The notes beneath the pieces are model-generated. The model had not been told where the DNA came from, searched no databases, and saw only the letters and a list, made by a program, of their open reading frames with translations. A stretch of DNA of 64,000 nt. Origin: Neobacillus nitrireducens (GTDB taxonomy: Bacteria; Bacillota; Bacilli; Bacillales; Cytobacillaceae). Shown here one piece after another: positions 1 to 13,486 of this stretch; the first letter of the stretch is position 1, and each line of letters opens with the position of its first letter. The stretch spans positions 3,984,501-4,048,500 of the forward strand of contig NZ_CP133262.1 of the NCBI RefSeq assembly GCF_030915405.1, given 5' to 3'. The translations under genes and the position numbers were made by a program.

Positions 1-1
1 T

Positions 2-157
2 GCTCTAACGGCTATTAACAGGGGAGTTAGCTATGGCCAGGAGCAAGGGTACTTAGTTGAAGCCGAATTGTTTGGAAATTTATTTACGAGTGAAGATGCA
101 AAAGAAGGAATACATGCTTTTATCCAAAAGAGATCACCGGTATTTAAGAACTGTTAA
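2..157 (+). CDS. fadB: Enoyl-CoA hydratase, C-terminal end (partial)
   Basis: The window opens inside a coding frame of 51 codons ending in TAA at 155-157; the 5' part lies outside. The visible peptide has the crotonase-family C-terminal pattern: a helix with E-x-x-x-F, then T-S-E-D-A-K-E-G-I-H-A-F and a K-R-x-P-x-F ending. These proteins hydrate trans-2-enoyl-CoA in fatty-acid beta-oxidation. The next genes are etfB and etfA, the same order as fadB-etfB-etfA in Bacillus subtilis, which is why I prefer FadB over another crotonase. The family call is firm; the exact paralogue is inferred from context. Confidence 0.8.
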   Translation, partial: ALTAINRGVSYGQEQGYLVEAELFGNLFTSEDAKEGIHAFIQKRSPVFKNC

Positions 158-192
158 TTATTCTCAAACTTATGTAATTGGAGTGGCTGCTG

Positions 193-960
193 ATGAATAT
201 TCTGGTTCTATTAAAACAAACCTTTGATACTGAAGAGAAAATATCCATTCAAAATGGACAAATTGAAGAAGATGGCCGTGAATTTATTATTAATCCATAT
301 GATGAGTATGCCGTGGAAGAAGCCATTAAGCTAAAGGAAGAGCATGGGGGAGAAGTCACGGTGATTACCGTAGGTCCCGACCGTTCGGAAACTGCTCTTC
401 GAACCGCTATGGCAATGGGAGTCGACAAAGGAATTCTTGTGGATGATGAAGCGCTTGTCAGTGACGAATATACGATTTCCAAGGTTTTATCAACGATTAT
501 TAAAGACCGGGCATATGACATCATCTTAACGGGTAATATGTCGGTGGATAATGGTGCTGGACAAGTCGGGATCCGCCTGGCAGAGGAATTAGGAATTACC
601 CCACTTTCTACCGTTGTCAAATTGACGATTGAGGATGAAAAAGTAACGGTTGTAAGGGATGTGGAAGGAGATTCTGAAATAATTGAAACTCAACTGCCAC
701 TGCTTATAACTGCCCAGCAGGGCTTAAATGAACCACGCTATCCATCCCTGCCTGGCATTATGAAGGCCAAAAAGAAACCGATTGAAAGAATTGATGGAGA
801 TGATCTTGAAATTAGCCTTGCAGAAATTCAAGCAAAATCAATCATTATCGATCAGTTTATGCCAAAAGCAAAGGATGCAGGACGCATTTTAACAGGAGAC
901 CCAGCTAATCAAGTAAAAGAGCTTGTGCAAGTTCTACAAAATGAAGCAAAAGTCTTATAA
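193..960 (+). CDS. etfB: Electron transfer flavoprotein beta subunit
   Basis: A 255-residue protein beginning MNILVLLKQ. The ATG at 193 is preferred over the in-frame TTG at 178 because GGAGTGG lies 6-8 bases before it and EtfB proteins begin with this hydrophobic strand. It has the ETF alpha/beta-type Rossmann fold with the typical I-L-T-G-N-x-S-V-D-N-G-A-G-Q-V-G stretch near residue 120. With EtfA it accepts electrons from acyl-CoA dehydrogenases and passes them to a membrane quinone reductase, here probably FadF. It follows the hydratase by about 35 bases and precedes etfA by 15, so it is probably co-transcribed with both. Confidence 0.95.
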   Translation: MNILVLLKQTFDTEEKISIQNGQIEEDGREFIINPYDEYAVEEAIKLKEEHGGEVTVITVGPDRSETALRTAMAMGVDKGILVDDEALVSDEYTISKVLSTIIKDRAYDIILTGNMSVDNGAGQVGIRLAEELGITPLSTVVKLTIEDEKVTVVRDVEGDSEIIETQLPLLITAQQGLNEPRYPSLPGIMKAKKKPIERIDGDDLEISLAEIQAKSIIIDQFMPKAKDAGRILTGDPANQVKELVQVLQNEAKVL

Positions 961-975
961 GGGGGAAACAAACAA

Positions 976-1953
976 ATGAGCAAAAAAGTTCTTGTATTAG
1001 CAGAGACTCGTGATGGGGGGCTAAGAAATGTTTCCCTTGAATCTTTATCTGCAGCAAAGAGGATAGTAGAAAAGGGAGAAGTTATTGCTGTTTTATTAGG
1101 AAGCGACACACCTCAGCATATTTCCACATTAGCTCAATATGGGGCTGATAAAGTATATGTTGTTTCGAATGATCAGGTAAATCAATATACATCCGATGCA
1201 TATACTCAGGCCATAAGCCAGATATTTAAAGATATCGATCCCGACTTTGTATTTATGGGTCATACAGCTATCGGTAAGGATTTGGCTCCACGTGCTGCAG
1301 CTAGATTAGGTTTAGGACTCATTTCCGATTGTATAGATATAAATATAGAAGGAAATGATGTAGTTTTCACACGACCAATTTATGCAGGAAAGGCTTTCCA
1401 AAAGAAAAAGAGTGTTAATAATAAGGCATTTGCCACTATCCGCCCAAATAATATCCCTGTTCTTGAAGTGGATTCGAGCAAGACGGCTGAGGTTATTCAT
1501 TTTTCCGTTGAGATTAAGAATCTGCGAACGATTGTAAAAGAAGTTGTCCGGAAAGCAGTTGGTGGTGTTGATTTATCCGAAGCTAAAATAGTAGTTTCGG
1601 GAGGAAGAGGGGTCAAAAGTCCCGAGGGCTTTTCCACATTGCAGGAATTGGCAAATGTATTAGGTGGAGCCGTCGGTGCCACTCGAGGTGCATGTGATGC
1701 TGAGTATTGCGATTATTCCATCCAGATTGGCCAAACAGGAAAGGTAGTAACCCCCGATCTATATATTGCATGCGGAATCTCTGGGGCCATTCAACATTTG
1801 GCCGGGATGTCCAATTCAAAAGTAGTGGTAGCAATAAATAAAGACCCGGAGGCACCAATTTTCCAGGTCGCCGATTACGGTATTGTTGGAGATTTGTTTG
1901 AAGTGATGCCTTTGTTAACGGAAGAACTTAAGAATATGTTTGTTGTATGCTAG
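976..1953 (+). CDS. etfA: Electron transfer flavoprotein alpha subunit
   Basis: A 325-residue protein. Its N-terminal ETF domain (about residues 1-190) is followed by the conserved FAD-binding C-terminal domain (about 200-315), which includes G-G-R-G-V-K-S, G-A-V-G-A-T-R, Q-I-G-Q-T-G-K and S-G-A-I-Q-H-L-A-G-M. These match the known FAD contacts of the family. The start ATG has AAGGGGG nine bases upstream. With EtfB it forms the cytoplasmic heterodimer that carries FAD and relays electrons from fatty-acid oxidation. The gene is close to etfB and ends before a 10-bp hairpin. Confidence 0.95.
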   Translation: MSKKVLVLAETRDGGLRNVSLESLSAAKRIVEKGEVIAVLLGSDTPQHISTLAQYGADKVYVVSNDQVNQYTSDAYTQAISQIFKDIDPDFVFMGHTAIGKDLAPRAAARLGLGLISDCIDINIEGNDVVFTRPIYAGKAFQKKKSVNNKAFATIRPNNIPVLEVDSSKTAEVIHFSVEIKNLRTIVKEVVRKAVGGVDLSEAKIVVSGGRGVKSPEGFSTLQELANVLGGAVGATRGACDAEYCDYSIQIGQTGKVVTPDLYIACGISGAIQHLAGMSNSKVVVAINKDPEAPIFQVADYGIVGDLFEVMPLLTEELKNMFVVC

Positions 1954-1998
1954 AAAACCTCGAAGATAGTAATGATAAAAATATCTAAGATTCATAGA

Positions 1999-2025
1999 GA
2001 ATGGACGGTGGAATACCGTCCATTC
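1999..2025 (+). terminator. Stem-loop after etfA, possible weak terminator
   Basis: A perfect 10-bp inverted repeat (GAATGGACGG / CCGTCCATTC) with a 7-base loop. There is no immediate T-run; TTTTTA comes only about ten bases later. It could be a weak terminator or a processing stem between etfA and fadF. Confidence 0.45.
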
Positions 2026-2055
2026 TAAACTCAAATTTTTAGGGGTGGAAAGTGA

Positions 2056-4176
2056 ATGAACGCACTACCATTGCTTAACCTCGCAATTTTTCTTGCCGCA
2101 ACTGGGTATGCTCTGTATCTTTTCGCACATCTTGTTTACAGCCGAATTACATTTATAAAACTAGGAAAACCAGCTAATTTGCGTGAAGATGCAGGGAAGC
2201 GACTAAATGTATTTCTCGTTAATGTTTTTGGACAAAAGAAAGTATTAAAGGATACCAAAAGCGGTTTGATGCATTTGGTTATATTTTATGGATTTATCCT
2301 AGTTCAATTTGGTGCAATTGATCTCATTTGGAAAGGATTAAAGCCAGGTTCACACCTGCCATTTGGTTCAGCATATCCTTATTTTTTGTTTTTTCAGGAA
2401 ATAGTGGTCATTGCTGTTCTTGTTGCAATTCTTTACGCATGGTATCGTCGGAATGTAACGAAATTAAAACGTTTAAAACGCGGATGGAAAGCGAACCTAG
2501 TTGTCTACCTAATTACGACACTAATGATCAGTACACTTTTTGCTGATGCGACAGATATGATTTGGCAGGAATCTGGTACTGTATTATTTCTTTCGACACA
2601 GCCGATTGCCTCAAGTCTTGCTATTATTTTAACTTTTCTAGGTACGAAGGGAGCCATTGTATCCTTTTATGTTTTTTGGTGGATTCATTTATTAACAATA
2701 TTATCTTTCCTAGTTTACGTACCACAGGGCAAACATGCACACTTAATCTTTGCCCCGTATAACTGGATTACGAAGGACAAATCCCGGCCGGTCGGTCGTT
2801 TAAGTTCTATTGATTTTGAAAAGCTAGAAGAAGAAGGAGCAGAAGAATTCGGCGTAGGGAAAATTGAGGATTTTACAAAATCTCAGTTGGTCGACCTATA
2901 TGCATGTGTGGAATGCGGCCGCTGTACGAGCATGTGTCCGGCTGCTGGTACGGGAAAGACCTTGTCGCCAATGAATTTAATTTTAAAAATGCGCGATCAC
3001 CTGACAGAGAAAGGGGCAGCTGTTACTAGACGTACACCATGGATGCCAGCGTATTCATTTAAGCATACAAAAGCAAATACACTGGCGGTTCAAGGGGCGA
3101 ACTTGGCACATGATGAAGCAGCAGCTGCCACTGAGGGAACTTCAGCATTAAAGATACAATATGGTGTGGAATTAATTGGAGATGTGATCTCGGAAGAAGA
3201 AATTTGGGCGTGCACAACATGCCGAAATTGTGAAGACCAGTGCCCGGTTGGAAATGAACATTTGGGCTTTATTGTGGACATGCGCCGTTATCTTGTCATG
3301 ACACAGGGCAAAATGCCTTCAGATGCGCAGCGTGCCTTAAGTAACATCGAACGCCAGAGCAATCCTTGGGGGATTAACAGAAAAGATCGGATAAAATGGA
3401 GATTGGGAATGGAGGAGATGGTACCGACCGTTAAAGAATTAAATGAATTTGAATATTTATTCTTTGTGGGCTCCATGGGGTCTTTTGACAACCGTACGAT
3501 AAAAATCACGCAGTCTTTTATACGTGTGATGAATAAGGCTGGCATTAAATTTGCAATTCTCGGTAATGACGAGAAAAATTCGGGGGATACAGCCAGACGT
3601 CTTGGTAATGAAATGCTTTTCCAGCAGCTTGCTGTGGAAAATATTTCAACCTTCAAAAAGTACGGAGTGAAGAAAATTGTAACCATGGATCCACATGCAT
3701 TCAATACCTTTAAAAACGAGTACCGGGAATTTGGACTTGAAGAAGTAGAAGTCTATCACCATACAGAGCTGCTTGCAAAGTGGATAGACGAAGGGCGTAT
3801 CAAACCAGTAAATGCAGTAAAGGAACGTGTTACATATCATGATTCTTGCTATCTTGGCCGCTATAACGAAATATATGATGCTCCGCGAAAAATCCTATCC
3901 GCTATTCCAGGGATCAATATCATAGAGATGGAGCGTTCCGGTAGTGATAGTATGTGCTGTGGTGCTGGCGGAGGGATGATGTGGCAAGAAGAAAACCAGG
4001 GCATTCGCGTAAATATTGCCCGGACTGAACAAGCGCTTGCATTACAGCCAACCGCGATAGGAAGTGCATGTCCGTACTGTTTAACGATGTTCTCGGATGG
4101 GACAAAGGCAAAAGAAGTGGACGAAAAGGTCAAAACCCTTGATCTTGTGGAAATTTTGGAAAGTTCTCTAGTCTAG
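2056..4176 (+). CDS. fadF: FadF-type membrane iron-sulfur oxidoreductase
   Basis: A 706-residue protein, matching the length of B. subtilis FadF (YwjF). The first ~240 residues hold several membrane segments like the gamma subunit of nitrate reductase. Two [4Fe-4S] motifs follow: C-V-E-C-G-R-C-T-S-M-C-P near residue 284 and C-T-T-C-R-N-C-E-D-Q-C-P near 386. Two cysteine-rich CCG-type domains lie in the C-terminal third, with D-S-C-Y-L-G-R and C-C-G-A-G-G-G. This is the heterodisulfide-reductase D-like architecture. It is thought to move electrons from ETF into the quinone pool. The start has AGGGGTGGA upstream. The location directly after etfA supports that role; the exact electron acceptor is inferred. 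Confidence 0.9.
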   Translation: MNALPLLNLAIFLAATGYALYLFAHLVYSRITFIKLGKPANLREDAGKRLNVFLVNVFGQKKVLKDTKSGLMHLVIFYGFILVQFGAIDLIWKGLKPGSHLPFGSAYPYFLFFQEIVVIAVLVAILYAWYRRNVTKLKRLKRGWKANLVVYLITTLMISTLFADATDMIWQESGTVLFLSTQPIASSLAIILTFLGTKGAIVSFYVFWWIHLLTILSFLVYVPQGKHAHLIFAPYNWITKDKSRPVGRLSSIDFEKLEEEGAEEFGVGKIEDFTKSQLVDLYACVECGRCTSMCPAAGTGKTLSPMNLILKMRDHLTEKGAAVTRRTPWMPAYSFKHTKANTLAVQGANLAHDEAAAATEGTSALKIQYGVELIGDVISEEEIWACTTCRNCEDQCPVGNEHLGFIVDMRRYLVMTQGKMPSDAQRALSNIERQSNPWGINRKDRIKWRLGMEEMVPTVKELNEFEYLFFVGSMGSFDNRTIKITQSFIRVMNKAGIKFAILGNDEKNSGDTARRLGNEMLFQQLAVENISTFKKYGVKKIVTMDPHAFNTFKNEYREFGLEEVEVYHHTELLAKWIDEGRIKPVNAVKERVTYHDSCYLGRYNEIYDAPRKILSAIPGINIIEMERSGSDSMCCGAGGGMMWQEENQGIRVNIARTEQALALQPTAIGSACPYCLTMFSDGTKAKEVDEKVKTLDLVEILESSLV

Positions 4177-4245
4177 GGGATATCAAAAAAGGCTGCATAT
4201 TTTCGACTGGATAGGTCCTAATATCAAAAGGTTTGCAATTTCAAC

Positions 4246-4280
4246 AAAACCTCCTGTTTAGTGTAAACAGGGGGTTTTTT
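4246..4280 (+). terminator. Intrinsic terminator after fadF
   Basis: Stem with arms around CCTGTTTA and TAAACAGG, extended by AAAACC and GGTTTT on either side with a small mismatch, loop GTG, followed by a run of six T. It ends the fadF transcript. Confidence 0.85.
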
Positions 4281-4324
4281 ATGGTGTTCATCCTCTTCTA
4301 TTTTTCCATTAAATGTCTAATTGT

Positions 4325-4436
4325 ACAAAACCCTTCGAAAAATCGACAAAACTCATTCAAAAATGAACAAAACCCCATGAATTATGAACAAAACCCTTCG
4401 AAAAATCAACAAAATCCCAAAAAATCCATACAAAAC
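4325..4436. repeat. Array of six ACAAAAC motifs at exact 21-bp period
   Basis: ACAAAAC (once ACAAAAT) begins at 4325, 4346, 4367, 4388, 4409 and 4430, always 21 bases apart. Between cores, units 1 and 4 share the same spacer (CCTTCGAAAAATC). Together with the terminator this fills the 363-bp gap between fadF and sigL. The array is open in one frame as heptapeptides of the Q-N-P-S-K-N-x type, but that frame begins inside the terminator hairpin, so I treat it as intergenic repeat rather than a gene. Confidence 0.8.
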
Positions 4437-4539
4437 AAAAACCCCACTCTAAAATAACGGCCAGAAAACTTCCCAGATATCATTTTTCATTCCCGAATCT
4501 CTCTCTATCGTGTAGAATAGAAAACAGGGGGGGATACGG

Positions 4540-5862
4540 ATGAACTTAAAGGCTGGTTTATGGCAGCAGCAAACCTTAAAATTGGCGATGACGCAGGAGC
4601 TTTCACAGGCGATTGCATTGTTGCAGTACTCTGCCCATGAGTTAACTGCTTTTTTAGAAGATAAGGCACTTGAAAATCCCCTATTGCAGATTGATAATAG
4701 CAATATAAAGCCTATGAATCCGCTCATTGACCGCAATCGCCGCAAACATCAAAAGGCAGAAAAAGACTGGATTGATCAAATTGCTGACAAACCATTTTCA
4801 CTTGAGGATTATTTACTCTCTCAATTAAAAATAACCAACTTATCGGCGGATCAATTACGGGTGATTCGTCATCTAATCCAGAATTTAGATGAAAACGGTT
4901 ACTTTCTTGGTGATCAAACCGAAATTGCCCAAAAGCTGAGAATAGAGGAGGATTTAGTCGAAGAATGCCTGGCAATCATCCAAACACTCGAGCCGGCGGG
5001 TATCGGGGCAAGGAACCTACAAGAATGCCTGTTGATGCAAATATATTATCTAAATCCCGATAACGAATTAGCGCATAAGATCATCGCTGATTATTTCATT
5101 CCCTTCGTCGAAAAGAAATGGAAACCGATTGCGAAAGAACTGAAGATAACACTTAAGGAATTACAAGATATCTTTGACCAAATTCAAACATTAAATCCTA
5201 AGCCAGCTGCAATTTTAGGGAAAGAAGCAACGACCTATATTATCCCGGATGCCATTGTTGAGCAATCGAGCGACGGGTTAACCGTAAGGATGTCTGATGA
5301 GTCACTTCCTAGAATCAGTCTCAATGAGAAGTATTACCATAAATTCAAAGATCAAGATCAGCAGGTAAGCCGGTTTTTACAGGATAAACTTCAGGATTAT
5401 CAGTGGATCCAAAAAAGTATTGAGCAGCGGAAAGAGACGCTGACAAGAGTTGTTGCCAAAATTATTGAAAAACAGGCTTCTTTTTTCCAAAAAGGGTCAC
5501 AATATTTAGTACCAATGACGATGAAGGAAGTTGCTGCGGAACTTGATATTCATGAATCCACGGTTAGCCGAGCCGTCAGGGAAAAGTATGTGCAAACACC
5601 GATTGGAACGTTTGGATTAAAAACATTTTTTACTAGTACCATACAAACTGTATCAGATGACGAAAATACTTCGTCCACACAGGTAAAAAAGAAAATTGCC
5701 ACTTTAATAGAAAAAGAGAATAAACAAAAACCGCTTTCGGACCAGGAAATTGTTGAACAACTTAAAACAGATGAAGGTATGGTTGTATCAAGACGAACGA
5801 TTGCCAAATACCGGGATCAATTAGGTATTCCCTCTTCTTCGAAAAGAAAACGGTTTGACTGA
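4540..5862 (+). CDS. sigL: RNA polymerase sigma-54 factor
   Basis: A 440-residue RpoN-family protein. It has a glutamine-rich N-terminal activator-interacting region (about residues 1-45), a core-binding central region, a helix-turn-helix around T-M-K-E-V-A-A-E-L-D-I-H-E-S-T-V-S-R, and the C-terminal RpoN box S-R-R-T-I-A-K-Y-R. It directs RNA polymerase to -24/-12 promoters and needs an enhancer-binding ATPase to melt them. The start has AGGGGGG upstream. As in Bacillus it lies upstream of the cggR-gapA region. I recognised no -24/-12 promoter in the window. Confidence 0.95.
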   Translation: MNLKAGLWQQQTLKLAMTQELSQAIALLQYSAHELTAFLEDKALENPLLQIDNSNIKPMNPLIDRNRRKHQKAEKDWIDQIADKPFSLEDYLLSQLKITNLSADQLRVIRHLIQNLDENGYFLGDQTEIAQKLRIEEDLVEECLAIIQTLEPAGIGARNLQECLLMQIYYLNPDNELAHKIIADYFIPFVEKKWKPIAKELKITLKELQDIFDQIQTLNPKPAAILGKEATTYIIPDAIVEQSSDGLTVRMSDESLPRISLNEKYYHKFKDQDQQVSRFLQDKLQDYQWIQKSIEQRKETLTRVVAKIIEKQASFFQKGSQYLVPMTMKEVAAELDIHESTVSRAVREKYVQTPIGTFGLKTFFTSTIQTVSDDENTSSTQVKKKIATLIEKENKQKPLSDQEIVEQLKTDEGMVVSRRTIAKYRDQLGIPSSSKRKRFD

Positions 5863-5875
5863 AAGGACAAAAACG

Positions 5876-6139
5876 ATGGAGCAAACGACAATCACATTAT
5901 ATACAAGAAAAAGCTGCCCACTATGTGACAAAGCAAAGGACACGCTTCTTGAACTAAATAGAGACTGGGACTTCACTTTAGAAGAAATTGATATTGAATC
6001 CAGTGATGATTTAACCGAACAATACGGGTTGATGATTCCGGTTGTATATATTGATGGAGTAGAAGCTGGTTTTGGTGTCATTAACAAATTTGACATAGGT
6101 AACCGTTTGCAAGAAAAAAAAGCCAATCTTAACAGTTGA
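5876..6139 (+). CDS. Glutaredoxin-family thiol-disulfide protein
   Basis: An 87-residue thioredoxin-fold protein with a C-P-L-C active-site motif near residue 14 and a cis-proline in I-P-V-V-Y-I-D-G. It fits the small glutaredoxin-like (DUF836) family found between sigL and cggR in bacilli. I start at the ATG at 5876, with AAAGGA nine bases before it, rather than at the TTG at 5855 inside sigL. It probably reduces or senses disulfides in the cytoplasm, but the partner is unknown. Its stop codon overlaps the -35 box of the cggR promoter. Confidence 0.8.
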   Translation: MEQTTITLYTRKSCPLCDKAKDTLLELNRDWDFTLEEIDIESSDDLTEQYGLMIPVVYIDGVEAGFGVINKFDIGNRLQEKKANLNS

Positions 6140-6164
6140 AATAGATTTTCACACCTGTTACAAT
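6136..6164 (+). promoter_or_regulatory. SigA-type promoter of cggR-gapA operon
   Basis: TTGAAA at 6136-6141 and TACAAT at 6159-6164 with a 17-base spacer. It lies just upstream of the CggR operator, as in B. subtilis. Confidence 0.75.
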
Positions 6165-6200
6165 GAAAAACGTAGCAGGGGTGATTTTTTTTAGATGTAG

Positions 6201-6237
6201 TGGGACATTATATGTCTATGGTGGACGTTTTAAGGCC
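6201..6237 (+). promoter_or_regulatory. CggR operator
   Basis: The B. subtilis operator is two copies of CGGGAC-N6-TGTC separated by four bases. Here the first copy reads TGGGAC-N6-TGTC (6201-6216). After four bases the second reads GTGGAC-N6-AGGC (6221-6236), keeping the spacing but with a degenerate distal half. It sits between promoter and cggR, where a bound repressor would block transcription until fructose-1,6-bisphosphate accumulates. Confidence 0.75.
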
Positions 6238-6267
6238 AACTACATATAATAAAGGAGCATGAGATTC

Positions 6268-7290
6268 ATGCAGTCATTAATCGATATCCAAAAAAGATTA
6301 TTACCCGACCTCCTACAGGTCCTACAGAAAAGATATTCTATCCTAAGATATATAGGTTTTATGCAGCCAGTAGGAAGACGGAGTTTAGCAGTAAGTCTGG
6401 GGTATACCGAAAGAGTTCTTCGAGGCGAGGTTGATTTCCTAAAGGAGCAAAATTTAATTTACACAAACAATGTGGGAATGAGTTTAACGACTGAAGGGAA
6501 AAATTTGCTAGAAGACTTGGAAGGTTTTATGCGTGAATTAAAGGGTATTGATGTAATGGAGTTGGAACTGAAGCACAAGCTAGGTATTAAAAAGGTTATC
6601 ATTGTACCCGGCGATAGTGATGAATCGTTGATGGTCAAAGGTGAACTTGGCAAAGCAAGTGCAGTGTGCATGAAAAAGCTTCTCAGCGGAAAAAATATCA
6701 TTGCTGTAACCGGCGGTTCAACAATGGCTGCTGTCGCAGAAAGACTTTCACCAGAGCTTACTCAAAAGGATTTATTGTTTGTCCCGGCCAGAGGCGGAGT
6801 AGGTGAGGACGTTCAAAATCAGGCGAATACGATTTGCTCAATTATGTCGAGAAACACCCATTCCAAGCATCGAGTGTTTTATGTACCTGATCAAGTCAGT
6901 ACCGATATCTATGAATCGCTTATCAAAGAGCCCGACATTCATGAAGTTCTAAAACTTATTAAATCAGCTAGCATGGTTCTCCATGGAATTGGAGATGCTA
7001 TCACAATGGCTGAACGGCGAAAATCCAACCCCGAGATTCTAAATATGCTTGAAAGCAGTAAAGCTGTGGGTGAAGCTTTTGGCTACTATTTTAACGAACA
7101 AGGCGAAATTGTTCATAAGGTTTTAACGATTGGCCTGCAGTTAGAGAATCTGGTTGGCATTCCGAATGTCATCGCCGTCGCGGGTGGAAACTCCAAGGCA
7201 AAGGCTATTAAGGCCTATTTAAAACAAGCACCAGCATCAACTATTTTAATCACAGATGAAGGTGCAGCAAGAAGTTTATTAAAAGGGTAA
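6268..7290 (+). CDS. cggR: Central glycolytic genes regulator CggR
   Basis: A 340-residue DeoR/SorC-type repressor: an N-terminal winged helix (about residues 15-85, containing G-R-R-S-L-A-V-S-L-G-Y-T-E-R-V-L-R-G-E) and a C-terminal sugar-phosphate-binding domain (about 90-340). CggR represses the gapA operon and is relieved by fructose-1,6-bisphosphate. I start at the ATG at 6268 (MQSLIDIQKR), ten bases after GGAG, rather than the ATG at 6259 which is only one base from it. It is the first gene of the glycolytic operon and probably represses itself through the operator upstream. Confidence 0.95.
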   Translation: MQSLIDIQKRLLPDLLQVLQKRYSILRYIGFMQPVGRRSLAVSLGYTERVLRGEVDFLKEQNLIYTNNVGMSLTTEGKNLLEDLEGFMRELKGIDVMELELKHKLGIKKVIIVPGDSDESLMVKGELGKASAVCMKKLLSGKNIIAVTGGSTMAAVAERLSPELTQKDLLFVPARGGVGEDVQNQANTICSIMSRNTHSKHRVFYVPDQVSTDIYESLIKEPDIHEVLKLIKSASMVLHGIGDAITMAERRKSNPEILNMLESSKAVGEAFGYYFNEQGEIVHKVLTIGLQLENLVGIPNVIAVAGGNSKAKAIKAYLKQAPASTILITDEGAARSLLKG

Positions 7291-7328
7291 ATCCTTTTTA
7301 AAATAAAAAACATCCTTACCCAATTTAA

Positions 7329-8351
<1,023 letters not shown>

Positions 8352-8367
8352 AATAGCGGAACGGACG

Positions 8368-8386
8368 ATGATTGGTTTCCAATCAT
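8368..8386 (+). other. Short hairpin after gapA
   Basis: A perfect 8-bp stem ATGATTGG / CCAATCAT with a TTT loop, 17 bases after the gapA stop. There is no T-run. It may protect the 3' end of the abundant gapA message. Confidence 0.4.
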
Positions 8387-8414
8387 AAGAAGTTGATAAA
8401 TACAAAGGTTTTCC

Positions 8415-8453
8415 AAAGGGGAGCGGGGAGTATATGCCCCCCTCCCCTTTTTA
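8415..8453 (+). terminator. GC-rich terminator between gapA and pgk
   Basis: A long stem, AAAGGGGAG-CGGGG paired with CCCC-CTCCCCTTT, followed by TTTTT. It probably ends part of the cggR-gapA transcripts, so that gapA message exceeds that of the distal genes; B. subtilis also has partial termination here. Confidence 0.75.
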
Positions 8454-8507
8454 CTGATTTTAGATGCTGATTTTTCTAAAAAAGCAAACACTTTATGGAG
8501 GTCCTTT

Positions 8508-9692
8508 ATGAATAAGAAAACTCTCAAAGATGTCGATGTAAAAGGTAAACGCGTATTTTGTCGAGTGGATTTTAACGTTCCAATGCAGGATGGAAAAATT
8601 ACTGATGAAACGCGGATTCGTGCCGCACTTCCAACCATTCAATATCTAGTCGATCAAGGCGCTAAAGTCATTCTAGCAAGTCACTTCGGCCGTCCAAAAG
8701 GAAAAGTAGTCGAAGAAATGCGCTTAACTCCAGTTGGTGTCAGACTTTCTGAACTGCTTGGTAAAGACGTGAAGAAGGCAGATGAGGCTCATGGGGATTC
8801 TGTCAAAGCGTTGATTGGAACGATGACAGAAGGCGATGTCCTGCTGCTTGAAAATGTACGCTTCTACCCCGGTGAAGAAAAGAATGACCCGGAATTGGCA
8901 AAATCTTTTGCTGAACTAGCAGATGTATATGTAAATGATGCCTTTGGTGCCGCACACCGTGCCCATGCTTCAACTGAAGGAATTGCACATATTCTGCCGG
9001 CGGTTTCAGGTCTGCTGATGGAAAAAGAATTAGATGTATTAGGTAAAGCACTTTCCAATCCAGAACGTCCGTTTACAGCGATTATCGGTGGAGCAAAGGT
9101 TAAGGACAAGATTGGTGTTATTGAAAACCTATTAGAATTAGTTGATAACTTAATTATTGGCGGCGGACTTGCTTATACCTTTGTCAAAGCACAAGGCCAT
9201 GAAGTCGGAAAATCATTGCTTGAAGCTGACAAAATTGATTTGGCAAAATCGTTTATTGAAAAAGCGAAGGCAAAAGGTGTTAATTTCTACATGCCTGTCG
9301 ATGCGGTCGTTGCGGATGATTTCTCAGCAGATGCAAATTCTAAAGTCGTAGCGATTGAGGAAATTCCAGCGGACTGGGAAGCACTTGATATCGGACCGAA
9401 AACAGCCGAAATCTACCGCGATGTCATTCAAAAATCAAAACTAGTGATTTGGAATGGACCAATGGGCGTATTTGAAATCGATAAATTTGCTAACGGCACA
9501 AAAGCAGTTGCGGAAGCACTTGCCGAAGCAGAAGGTACATATTCAGTCATTGGCGGCGGAGACTCAGCAGCAGCAGTTGAAAAGTTCAACCTTGCAGAAA
9601 AAATGAGCCATATCTCCACAGGAGGCGGCGCTTCCCTTGAATTCATGGAAGGTAAAGCACTGCCAGGTGTAGTGGCCTTAAACGATAAATAA
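8508..9692 (+). CDS. pgk: Phosphoglycerate kinase
   Basis: A 394-residue monomeric kinase with the family signature R-V-D-F-N-V-P near residue 20, the A-S-H-F-G-R-P substrate loop, G-G-A-K-V-K-D-K-I in the hinge region and the nucleotide-binding G-G-G-D-S-A-A-A near the C-terminus. It transfers phosphate from 1,3-bisphosphoglycerate to ADP. The start has GGAGG upstream. It is the first of the four tightly packed genes pgk-tpiA-gpmI-eno. Confidence 0.97.
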   Translation: MNKKTLKDVDVKGKRVFCRVDFNVPMQDGKITDETRIRAALPTIQYLVDQGAKVILASHFGRPKGKVVEEMRLTPVGVRLSELLGKDVKKADEAHGDSVKALIGTMTEGDVLLLENVRFYPGEEKNDPELAKSFAELADVYVNDAFGAAHRAHASTEGIAHILPAVSGLLMEKELDVLGKALSNPERPFTAIIGGAKVKDKIGVIENLLELVDNLIIGGGLAYTFVKAQGHEVGKSLLEADKIDLAKSFIEKAKAKGVNFYMPVDAVVADDFSADANSKVVAIEEIPADWEALDIGPKTAEIYRDVIQKSKLVIWNGPMGVFEIDKFANGTKAVAEALAEAEGTYSVIGGGDSAAAVEKFNLAEKMSHISTGGGASLEFMEGKALPGVVALNDK

Positions 9693-9723
9693 TAGTTTTA
9701 GTTAATCATGGAAGGACGTGTAG

Positions 9724-13349
<3,626 letters not shown>

Positions 13350-13368
13350 TTTCCCATGTGAATATAGA

Positions 13369-13396
13369 GGCACACATTTTCGGATGTGTGCCTTTT
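13369..13396 (+). terminator. Intrinsic terminator after eno
   Basis: Stem GGCACACAT / ATGTGTGCC with a TTTCGG-type loop followed by TTTT. Confidence 0.85.
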
Positions 13397-13486
13397 AAAC
13401 ATTTCTGTGAACCTTATTGTTTTGAAGGACAAAATGTGATAAATTTAATTTACTGTGAATTGTACGTCTAACAGGAGGTGGCCTTT

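Noticed and set aside
4233-4457. 74-codon open frame with heptapeptide Q-N-P-S-K-N-x repeats
   Set aside because: It begins inside the fadF terminator and its periodicity is that of the 21-bp DNA array; the only ATG with a possible ribosome-binding site is buried in the hairpin. Not excluded absolutely.
8803-9109. Minus-strand open frames inside pgk
   Set aside because: Shadows of a highly conserved gene; no ribosome-binding site and no recognisable protein.
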